64,000 nt of DNA from Megalonaias nervosa. Taxonomy: Eukaryota; Mollusca; Bivalvia; Unionida; Unionidae. Below the pieces are notes generated by a model that did no database searches, was not told the origin of the DNA, and worked only from the letters and a program-made list of their open reading frames with translations. Within the stretch, counting starts at the first letter, position 1; every line of letters starts with the position of its first letter. Positions 44,001 through 56,000 of the stretch are shown piece after piece. The position numbers were made by a program, and so were the translations under genes. The DNA lies in contig JAECUM010012847.1 of NCBI GenBank assembly GCA_016617855.1, positions 37,066 through 101,065 on the forward strand, in the 5' to 3' direction.

Positions 44001-47000
44001 ACCAGCCTTTCAGTTACAACAGCTCCCTGACAAACAGATGAAATTTATAAGCGAAACAATTTTAAAGAAACTGATGGACATATATAAAGATTGACAGTGG
44101 TTTGTAAGTACTATGATAAATCTAGTCTCCAGAATATTTTTTCTCTCTTGCTTACACAGTAAAACCTGCCTAGCACACAATTCTGCACCAAGGAACTCAA
44201 CTGTTAAAAAATATGCATTTCTCTTAAGAATCAAAAAAGGGAAGTTAAAGAATGGGTACTCATGATCAACTTATTTAATGCTGCAAATAAATCAACCCAT
44301 TCTGTAATGCTAGGCTGAAAGAAACCTGATTTATTCTTCCCTAAAATACACATATGACCCATGACCCCTTACCTTTGACCTTTAATGTTTGCCTCATCAT
44401 ATGGCCTGAGATAGTCCACTTTGTCCTTGGTGATGATACACAGGTCGACATTGCTTCCAGATCCCAAGTCATTGAATATACCTGCTGCAATGGCATCCCT
44501 AACTAGCAGCATCGCATCTTCTCTCTGAAATGGTTAAAAAAAAAACTGTACAAAAAAAGAGAAAATTAACTCAAATTTGTAAAAATCAATTATAATATAA
44601 AATATTCTGTGAAAATAATTATAGCTGAAAGGACAAATGATGTGCTTATGCCCTGGGTTTACTTTATTGTTTAAAAGATATCATCTTCTAAATATATGTT
44701 GTCTTTGAAGAAAAAATTGGAAAATTATTTCGAAAGTAATTATGATTTTATCAATTTTACCGATTTTTGATTATCCGTAATAATGTATGTGGATCATAGT
44801 TATTCTCTTATTATTCCAAAAAAAAGTATCCATCTTCATAGTAACCTATCCAGAGTTAATTCCCCTTGTTTTGTACATCATTATACATCTTTACTATTTA
44901 TAGGGCAAACATTTTTAAAGCCTTCTTCTGTAAAGAAAGCATTCAATATGGAGGTTTTTGGTTAAACTTATTTTTTAATCTTCCATACCTGAAAACCACA
45001 TATTTGTATGTGTGATTTCGATTTTTAATGTAGCTTTAATATATTTTCAGTCATATCACTATGATGTCGCAGTGTGGCAGTTTATAGCGATGTCTAGCAC
45101 AAGGGAATCATGCCACAGACATGTAGCATCATGTCCCACCAAGTCACATTATCCTGACACCAGGTCGACCAGTCCTAACACTAACCTATTAATGTTGAGT
45201 GCCTAGCCAGGCAGCTATAAGTACAATTTTTATAAGTCTTTGGTATGACTTGGTTTTACTATGAATAGGCCACTGGAGCAGTCCCACATACTTGTAAAAT
45301 TTCTATTGCATTGTTTTCAAAAAACTGCACTTTAAATGTATTACCCAGATTACAGCCGACACAGGTTTTAACTGCCCTTGATAAGCATGCATAAGTGATA
45401 CATTACTAGAACAAAGAACTTGATAACACCGAGATTGTATAGTGGGGAATTCACAATAAATAATGAAATAAATACCAACCCTGTGGAAATTTAAGAAACT
45501 GAAAATACTATATCAACAATGACAATAAATATGATCATCAATAGATTGAGAGAAAAAAGGAAATAAAATTATGGCAATTATCAGAAAGAATTGACAAAAA
45601 TACTATGTATGATCTTTTATATTACATAGCCCACATTGAGAAAATACATCTGATCCCTATTTTAGACAAAACTGTCAACAATAACTCTTCAAAAAATAAA
45701 CCCCAGGTCTAGAACATGTGATTGTGATCACTTTGATCTATTCATGCATAACCATGCCTACAGCTGGCTGCTGTGTGCTCACTCCTGCCATCTTGAAAAC
45801 ACACTCAAACCAACAAACATCTGTTAACAGTTTGGCTCTTAGACTGATACCACCGATCATGAAATACTGGAATGTACAGCTAAAAGAAAAGCTTTTACAT
45901 TCTTGGAATTTTCACAGAAAGGGAAATTCTACTCCTGGGCCAAGCAAGTTATTCAACTACAAGGGCCTGGCTACTCACTCAAATTATTTTACAATTCACA
46001 GCTGTACTGTATCGCTGCAACACAAAATGTATTTTAAAAAAGTACAGACAACATCTATGGCAATGAATAATATTATTTTGTCTTTTGAAATTGGAAAAAT
46101 ATCCTTTATTTCAATTGGCAGCAAGACCACATCTGCCTCTCATTTTTCCAAGTTGACTGCCTAAATGATATATCTATAAATAAAAAAATGCACAGAGGGA
46201 TTTATCATGATCTGATCACTCATCTGCTTGAAAAAAAAATTATGAATGAGCAGTAAGACTTCTTTATAATACTTCTTTGTACAATCAGTGGATCCCTCTT
46301 TTCTGCTGCTTTCTTTGTTTAGTAGTTTTAAACCAAGGAAAAATAATAGTCCCTTTTGTGTTCCTGATCCAAATATAACCATATACTGCACAAGATCAAC
46401 AATCTTTTTTTCTCTACTTGAAATAACAATGCAGCTAATACATTTCTATATCAGTGCCTGATCAGCTTGTTCTAGAATATCACACACACCATCTCTACTC
46501 ACTTGTAAGTCACATAACCAGATCTGCCATCATATAAAGTGTCAGCCGATCTGGATTTTTGCAGTTGTTAAGATTAACCAGGAGAAAAAAATAATATAGA
46601 CCCTCATCTGTCTGCACATTATGTGATAGCAGATCAGGGTCTATGTTGCTTAAAATCTGACCTGACTTATAAGCAAGTACTTATGGAAATAGCAAACTAA
46701 GCCTTAGTCAACAGAGTTGATCCAGTTGGTAATTCTGGACAACACTTTTAAATTTTAATTGTAAATTTCAGAAATTCGGTTGGAGGAAAATTTACTTGAG
46801 AAACAGTTTAATCGCATGTTCTATAAAAAGAAGATTTTATCCATAACTGACCATTACCTGACAATTTTCCTGTACCAGGAAAACAAAATAACTAGCTGCA
46901 AAATGCTAATAATGTGGCAAATAAAAATGATCCAATGACTTGCACAAACATAATGTCTTCAATATGACAAACCTCCATATTTGGTTTCCAACGATCCTCA

Positions 47001-50000
47001 AAAACAGCCATGGCTGCAAGTGATCCTGACCCTGAAATATGGACAATACAGGTCTCAAAACACAGGTTCAATTATTCATGACATTTATGTTACAATCTAA
47101 TATGCTTAATACATGTCAGCATGAGTCTGCAACTGACCAATGTTTTGTCTCCCATTTCCAAATAAGACTGTATTTTCACTGGGCTGGAACAATCAAGTAT
47201 CACAGAGCTCTAAGGGACTGAAGCTCTACTGACGGAAAAGAATTTCAAGGAACTCAAGATAAAAAACAATTTCTTCCTTTTACCTACTAAATGTTGAAAC
47301 CATCTTTTATATTGTTCTGCTCTAACAAGATTTTCAAATTAGCTGTTTCGGTGGATATATTGGCTGTGATCTTGGCAGCATTTTTTTTTCAGAACAACCA
47401 AAGCATCATAAGATGTCTTTTACTGGAAACCCCATGTTGATAGGACTTCCTGTTTTCTTTAAGTAATAAGATTTTCAAGATGATGGGTGCCATGGTGGCC
47501 ATGTTACATATCAGACTGGTGCCATTTCCATTAAGGACCAACTAGACATCATAAGAGGATTTTTTGTGTACTTGAATAAATAAATAACCAATTAAACAAT
47601 TTTTTTATCAATTGAAATTTGTATTCTAGTTCTATCTTTTAGTTCCTTTTAAGTGTAATCATCATAAATGCAATAAGTCCTCTTGTAATTAAACGTAAAA
47701 TGTGTCAATCTACTGTAACAGCTATGTCCGCGAGCATTTCGCTGAGAACCTAATTAAGTGCCCACCGTGTTTTGATATCGGACTAGCGGAAGCATTTGTT
47801 GTATTGTTGCACTAAATAAAAAGTGGGCCTCCATTTCTATTATCACAGTAATTACGTCTTTTGAATCAAATAAAGCAGGTGGAATAAAAATAGTCAAAAG
47901 GCATACAAATCCAACATGCTTAAGAACCAGCGGCACCGGTCGTATGTCGGGTAACTCATTTCAGTTGTTTAATCCAACAGTGTGATACATTTTATTGTGT
48001 ACATATCTAATTAAACTACCTTAAATTAACCTACTCAATCATAAATGTGATTAAAAATAGCAAGGCAACCAAGCGAAATGAGTACTTCGTAAAATAATGA
48101 GCTTTGTTTCACAGATACAGACCATTGTGGGAGAAACAAGTTTCAGAGAATTCCTGAATTTACACATAGAGATATCCTCAAGGATGAAAGAAGTTTCACT
48201 ATTACTTTTGCAATGAAATTGCGGCATCAATATTTTACTAACTGAAAAATACAAAAATTGAGTTTCGACGTAGATGATTGTCGCACGAAATAAATGTTGC
48301 ATGTTTTTGATAAAAAGGAGTCTTGTTTGGTATCAACAGTTAGTCTGGTTCCCTGCTTCGAAGACTCTTAGTTTCGTAAAACACTATTACACAGTACTCC
48401 GGGAACCAGTCTAATCAACAAAACAAAAAGCCGTGACGTAATACGTGAATGTTTTCGCGTATCATGTTTAGTTGTTGAAACCAGTTGCAATCATGTTATT
48501 GATCTTCCAGATGTTGGACATTCTGACCATAGATGTGATACATAGATAATAACGAACAACTTCATCAGAAAAAGCGCTTTATTGACAATTTTTCTCGATT
48601 CAATTATAAAACGAGGATTCAACCATTAAACAGCCCAGTTCCCCCACCCCGTGGTTTTCTGGATGTCTAGCGGGTTTTTTTGGAGGTCCCTCGGTAACTT
48701 GCGCCCTCACTTATAGTGCGGTCTGTATTTTTGGACCCCAATGTGCGCGAGTTATCGAGCTTGAGGTTTATGATGATCCATTCAGGAGGTGTTGTGACAA
48801 TATTTTCATTCTGAACATCTAATTAAAACCATTTTTATTCTAGACCAACAACACATCATAAGAAGACTTCTGGTGAAAACCCCACAGCAAAATTCTTTTC
48901 ATTCAGGAGGATTAACAACAACAACATTTTCAAGATGACCACTGTGGTGGCTATATTGGACACGAGGTCAGCACCATTTTCATTTAGGACTAATCAAAAG
49001 AATCTTCTAGTGAAAACCCAGTGGCAATATTTGTTCAAGAGGAATAGTGATAACACAACTTTCAAGCTGGCAACTGTGGCAGTTATATTAGAAACCAGAT
49101 TTGGACCCATTTAGGATCAACTAGACATCATAAGAAGTCTTTTAGTAAAACCCAATGCTGATAAGACCATCCATTTGGGAAGAGTAGTGACAAGATTTTC
49201 ATGATGGCTACTGTGGCAGCAATATTGTCTGTCAGACTAGCACCATTTTCATTTTAGACTAACTAGATATCATAAGGAGTCGTCTGGTGAAATACAACAT
49301 GGCAACAGATTTTCCATTCTGAAAAGATATTGAAGATAACATCAAATCAGGAACATTTTCATTTAAGATCAACTAGACACCATAAGAAATGCTTCCATGA
49401 AAAACCCCATGTTGATATTACCATCCCTTCACAAGGTGGCTATGCTAGATATCAGATTGACACAATTTTCATTTAGGAACAACTAGACACCACAAGAAGT
49501 CTTCTGGTGAAAACCTCATGTCAATATGACCTTCAGGAGGAGTAGTGATCAGAATTAGAAGATACCTTTGGTGGCTACATTACCAAATTTGTATTTAGGA
49601 TCCACTAGACATCATAAAAGTCTTTTGGTGAAAATCCCATGTTGTTATGACAATCCATTAAGACTGAGTAAAAATAACAAGATTTTCAAGATGAACACTG
49701 TGATGGCAATATTGGTTGTCTGACCAGAACCATTTTCATTTAGGTGCAACTAGATAATGGGATGAACGTGTGTGTGTAAAACCCATGAGATGAGTGTTTG
49801 TAAAGTTTCATGCCATTCTTAGAAGTAATTTAGGAGTAGTGATAACACCTTGTGCTAATGGATGGATGAATAATGGACAGATGATAATCCATCATGTAAG
49901 CTCTTTTGGTATATGACCAGAGGAGCTAAAAATGGAGTAAGTTACATTTCATTGCAGATAAAAAAAAGTTCGATGTGAAAGCATTTTGGGGGTATGTCAT

Positions 50001-53000
50001 ATAAATTTAGTTTTTCATTTCAGAATACATATTAGATAACTGTAGTATGGAAAAGGTAACTTTCTGCAAGGTTCACAAAGGAATAAATTATCATTCATTC
50101 CCTGCTCAAATATTTAAATGACAATGCTGTATATTTTTCCTTCCATGCCCTAAATGAATAGAATTAAGGCATTCAGTCTTTTAAAAAAATCTATTCATGG
50201 GACTTATGAAAGAGATACAGGTAAACATAGCAACATCTATGTTGTGAATAAACAAACACAAGCGTCTGAGAAAAGCTATTTGTGGTTAAATTAAAGTACC
50301 ATGGGCAAGCAATATCTAAATCACCCTGGACCTCTGTAGTCACACTTAACCAATGTGGACCTCATTGCCACACTTACCTAATGTGGACATCAGAAGCCAC
50401 TTACTCGATGTGGACCTCTGTAGTCACACTTACCTAATGTGGACCTCTGTAGCCACACTTACCCAATGTCATACTGTACTTTTTTTCTGCTGAGTCACGT
50501 GTATGTATACTGTACAAGCATGGATAAATGATATCCACCACAAGAGTAGTGCTGATAATCACAATACTGAATGCATGTAGCTACACTTACCCATTGTAAC
50601 ATATGGCAGTTTGTCTGTCGAGCCATGTGGATGTATACTGTACAAACATGGACCTGTGATGTCCACACCACCAAGCACAAGGGCAGCACTGATGTAACCT
50701 TGGTACCTGTTATTGGAAAAACATGGATAAATTAAAAAACTGTTGATAAACACGAGATCAGTGCAATTGTTTTCTATTCATGCAAAATTTGTCTTATAAA
50801 GAGACGCAAATAGAGTTACCATGAAAGGTTTCAGTGTCAAGATTACCTCTTGCCTTTTTGAAAATTTATGGATTATCTTTCCATTTCAGGGGCAAGTGAT
50901 ATGTATATTTAATTGGTATTGTGTCACTGACTATTGTCCATAATTGTAGATTGTATGGGTCACTTGTAAACAAAATGTTACATAGCTAATATTCATCTAT
51001 GATTATAGATTACATTTTAAGACAATTATCACTTGAAGATTAACTGGTTTCCTTGGATCCAAGCTCAGGGCATTAGTTTTCCCCTTGGAAATTCCTGGTT
51101 TATTATGTTTGCAAAGTTCTTTGCTAAAATTCTTGTAAAGGTCCTAACCTTGTTTACAACTTAGAATGTTCTAGAAATGAACATTTGAACCCTTGTTCTG
51201 GTCCTCTTATTGTGTCTTAGGTTTTTATAATAGGGTTGTTTACATCAGAATTATTTATTCCTATCTTCAACTTCAATTGTGTGCAGATTTAATTTGAAAG
51301 ATCTTTTATTTCAATTATTCATTGGAATTATAAAGTGCTCATTAATACCTTTAGGACTAAATTAAAATTTTGGAATTATTGTGAATTCATTCAACGACAT
51401 TCTGGATTATATCATTGTGATACATCATGATTGTTAGCATAGAAACTATTCCAGGATATTAGCACATCAGTACATTCAAAATTGGAATTTATTTGGAATA
51501 CCATTAACTCCTTCACAACACTCTTTACTTTTGAACTTGTGATATAACTTTTAGGACTATTTTGGATTTAATTCACAATACTGCAAGTTCTTTTTAAATT
51601 TTCACTTTTTATTCTAAGAAAAATACCTTATTTGTTGAATTTTACAAAGCCTTTAGGTTTTCACTCTTTTCTGTTACTTGTTTTAAGACCATAGAGTTGT
51701 AGCACAAGATAATATGAATAGATGTACAGTGTTTTATCTACAAATGGCTTCATGTAAGTCATTTGAGTCATCAAGGCAAAAAACAGTGAGTCAGAATCAA
51801 AACCTATGAGTCTAATTCAAGCCGATGATCAGTCTAAAGTAGTTTTTAAAAAAATAATTATATTGTTTAAATACACAACAAAAATATTAGTTATATAATG
51901 TGACTAAAGCCAATAACGCAATTCCTTTGCCAGAAGCATCTGAACATTCTATATTTGTTAAAATTCTTGTTGATGGTTTCATATCATCAGAAATAATCTC
52001 AGCATATATGACAAGGCGTTTATTGTTGGCATTGTCAGTACTTTCATCTGCCATTGCTGTCACAAATGACGAATTTTGCAGGTCACGTATAAGACTATCC
52101 TCAACAACGTTTTGATAGGTTCTCCAGTACCTCTAAACAGGTACTAGCCAAATCATACTGAATGGCGGAATTCTTCAGAATGCCAATGGCATCAATTTCT
52201 TTAGCTGTTAAGTTGTGTATTAAATTAAGAAGCGATTTGTATTTTAAAAAAGGGATGTCTTTTACACTCAGCCAATTTACACAATGAAGTAGCACTTTCG
52301 CTGCTATGTCTTGTTTGTAAAACTGCATTAAAATCTGCCTGGTGTTGTGAACCTTCCAGAGGTCTCAGAAACACTTAATCACACGTATTCAATGCTAATT
52401 TTTTTTATCTGGGATGCAGAAAATCACTTATGTGGGAGTCCTCTGTACACATGTAACAGGTGGGCGACAAAGTTCAAAGACTTGCCAGTCCTGCTTCAGC
52501 AACCTGCTTTAGTGAGAAAATGTACTGATCACTTAGCTGTGCTGATATTTACAATTACAGAATTCAGTGGCTGAAAAACCCCTTGATGTACCTGTTGTCA
52601 TTATAAGAGTACATCAAAAGAACATGATGCAATAACTGAGCAGAAAGTTCAAAGGCTTTAACTGGTGGCAGGGTGGAGAAATGTGCTGATATTTACAATG
52701 ACAGAATTAAGTGGCTGAAAGACCTCCTGATGTACATGTTGCCATCATAAGAGTACGTCAAAACAACGTGATGCAATAGCTGGGCGGCAAGTTCAAAGGC
52801 TTTGACTGGCAGCTGGGTGGGAAAATATACTGATATTTACAGGGACTGAATTCAGAGGCAGAAAGACCCCGAGATGTACTTGTGGTGATTTATAAGAGTA
52901 CATGAAGTAAACAACCTCGGTTTCATAATTGTGTTCATTTCCGAGTGTAGCAGAATAAGCAGTGCATGTGGCCTCGGAATCAATACATGTTGAGACTTGG

Positions 53001-56000
53001 ACAAAATGCCATTCACACATTTGGAAAGTATTTTGGAGTTCAATCAACAGTTTGTTTTCTGGCAACCCAGCATGCCTTCCCAGTGTACTGTTCTGAAAGT
53101 TATTGTTTTTTAACCATTTGGTCATTGAGGTTTATTTCAGCCTCTGTACATATATGGCAAAAACATAAAGGCGTCTTCACTGTCACATTCTTCACTCGAC
53201 TTAACTTCTTTTTGAAAACATAACCAGCTGTGTTTTCAACCATTGCTGCACAAAATTACGTTTTATCTCACAAGTAACAGTTACCTCCACTTCAGATGAT
53301 GAAGGCTCCACTGGTTCGATAGCAATACTATTATTGATGGTCGGTTGTAAAAACGTGGTTCAAATGATAATTTCGATTGTTTCAGATCTGTTTTAAGTTT
53401 CTTACCTTGGACGCCATTTTCATTCGAACGCTGATAGTATCTTGGAACAACACAAGGCATACTATTGAGGGAATGGAAATTGTTGCTTCTTTGCGCAACA
53501 AGGATGTGCATAAAATAAAAGTTTCTCATGAGAATCACTGTAAAATCACATGTTTATTTTTCGCCTCTTTCTTATGTGTGGTTATTTATGGTTCTAAAAT
53601 CCTATTGCTACAAATGATGTGACAGTTACAGGTCACATAAGGTCAGCTCCAGGCTCCACACTCAGTTGTAACCCTATGTATTATGATAACATCAGCATAA
53701 GAAACTGATGTGCGAGTGTTTTCCCTGTTTGAGCGAGTTGTAATCTAGCCAATGAAGTAGTTAGACCAAACCTTTATTTTGTGTTAATCAGCAAAACATA
53801 ACATTGGATGCGTCAATTTACGTACCGGCGACGATTTTTAGACCAAACCGTTGTTTTGTTTTAATCAGCAAAACATAACATTGGGGTGCGTCAATTTATG
53901 TACCGTCGTCGACTTTTGTGCGTCAAATCGGAAAATTCTGTATATTTGACACATGGGTCGATAAAACACTGGATGTATATCAAATTGTTGACACAAAGAC
54001 AATCTATATGTTATATCAATGATCAAACCCACAACCTCCTGCATCAGTGGTTAGAGCATCCACCTCGGATGTGGAAGGTCATGGGTTCAATCCCCCGGCC
54101 GAGTCATACCAAAGACTTACAAAAATGGTACTAACAGCTGCCTCGCTTGGCACTCAGCATTAAGAGGTTAGTGTTAGGCATGGTATTTGGTGTCAGGTTA
54201 ATGCTACATCATGCTACATGTCTGCAGCATGATGCCCCAGTGCTAGACATCACTATAAACTGCCACAATGCAGACATCATAGTGATATGACTGAAAAATT
54301 GTTAAAGCTACATTAAAAATCCAAATCACACACACACATATCAATGTTAGAACTGATCACGCATGTAGACAAAGCTTCCACCCAGACTAACTGCCCATGG
54401 CAGTATGTGTACACAGTGAACAGAATGTCATAGCTTTACAAACAAAATGATAAAGTGTTGAAAGGCTTGAATTCTTTTTTGTAAAAGAACATTGAACATG
54501 ATGATGCAAGTGTTCTTGATTGGCAAGCAAGGATATAATGCAACCTGATTTATCAATGTTGCACTTGCCAGGACAATAAAGATATTAACTTCCTATACAA
54601 CAAAATTTAGAGAAATTGTATCAATTTCTTTAGTACACAAACTTATTTTTAGTGTTAGAATATTTAGGCCAATGAAGGCAACAAATAAAAACATTTTTTT
54701 TAATACTAAATTTTCACAAATATCCTTATACATGTTCACAGCTGCCAACCCTCCAGGCTTGCAATTAGTGAAAATAGGGATAAAAATTTGTGAATTTTGA
54801 CATGGATTCATGAAGCGATCTTCGATGCCTGGAATATTTGTCGGAACAAATGTTTAGCATGGGATCCAGCTGATAAAGGTAGACTGTGTTCAACAAGAAA
54901 ACTCACAATGTTTCAGCGTTGGTAGCTTGCAGGTTTTCCGTCGATGGCTTAAAATATTCCAGAGCTGAAATCTGCTGGAGTTTTTAATTTTCCCAACCTC
55001 TATGTGCTTTTTGCTACCAATGTGCTTCCTCACATCATCTCTGCCACCATGCCCAATGCTAAATTTGTGGCACACTGTGTGCAAAAAGCGTGATGTATAT
55101 CGGTGTCTGATGGCTGAACGCACAGCCAATTTTTGGTATATGCCAAACTAAACTTCACTTTTTGTGCAATACATTTCTTTTTCCTTGGTTGTGAAGACAT
55201 TTTCAATATCAATGCCAAATGGTAATTCAAATCAGGTGGCGGCGCATGCGCGGAGCAAAAGTCCAGTTAGGCCCCAGTTTCTCTTGAAAGCATTTGTAAA
55301 ACTACTCTTACACATATAGATTAAAATACGCTATAATGCTTGCAACTGAGCCAACTATATCAATCAACTATAGTTCTACTAATATCTCAACCAGCAATAC
55401 CTGACCGTTTTTGCCGATATCACGACTAGCACTTAACGGGAAATCAGTTATTTTATTAAAGATTTAAAATAATTGAGAATTGGGGAATTTGCGATTTTTT
55501 TTGCATGCGGCGTGAATTCATGAATCGCTGAAAAAGTAATGAAATTCATGCCAAAATCATGAGGGTTGGCAGCTATGCATGTTTTAAAGCAGTTGAAATC
55601 AGGACCTGGTGAAATCGAGCCAACCAGAAAAGGGTACCACTGAGCTTACAAAGGCAGAGCAGAGGGCATATAAAGAGATGAAGGTCTACAGCCACAACAA
55701 AGTCTCTACTGAGTTAAAAAACTCTGCAGACATCCAAACTTTCATGGAGAATAATTCCTCAAGTCAGACAACCTATGAAATGCATCTGAGTAAAAGAAAA
55801 ATTAATCTATGGTAAAGAACTGATGAAAAAAAAAATATAATTACCAAAGCTTGAAGAAAACATAATTCAAGAAAAACACTGACTGCAGACAGATAGCAGA
55901 AAATTCCAAGAAATCCAACAAATTTAAGGAGGCATACCAGTACAAAACTAAATCTTAAACTTGAAATTGTCCAGTAAAAAGTAGCCATTAGTGGTACAAA

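Larger units (their letters stand above)
41211..44372 (-). other. last PSMB7 intron, repeat-rich
   Basis: Holds the SINEs at 41931-42189 and 43023-43265, MITE B copy 2, a truncated pogo-like copy at 43385-43683 and another SINE at 43850-44040. No further coding exon is seen. Confidence 0.7.
44525..46972 (-). other. PSMB7 intron
   Basis: Holds the reversed SINE at 45002-45262 and MITE A copy 3 at 46497-46682. The 148-codon + frame at 45718-46164 has no recognisable domain or coding-like composition. Confidence 0.6.
47032..50590 (-). other. PSMB7 intron carrying a tandem array, a pogo-type copy and a donor-site minisatellite
   Basis: Between the 50591-50706 and 46973-47031 exons. From the exon side: a pseudo-exon (50463-50566), a ~28 bp minisatellite (50328-50469), about 400 bp of plain sequence, then the ~130 bp tandem array of 47340-49880 broken by a pogo-type copy. 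Confidence 0.8.

Noticed and set aside
45718..46164. 148-codon + strand open frame
   Set aside because: It lies in a PSMB7 intron, has no recognisable motif and no splice or composition support.
47340..50469. CRISPR-like regular repeats
   Set aside because: Units are diverged, spacers are absent, and the context is a eukaryotic intron; these are tandem repeats.
54026..54100. Functional tRNA gene
   Set aside because: Box A/B-like signals are present, but no complete cloverleaf with acceptor pairing could be drawn. The same body recurs at 45002, so it is a SINE head. The same reasoning applies to 41931 and 43023.
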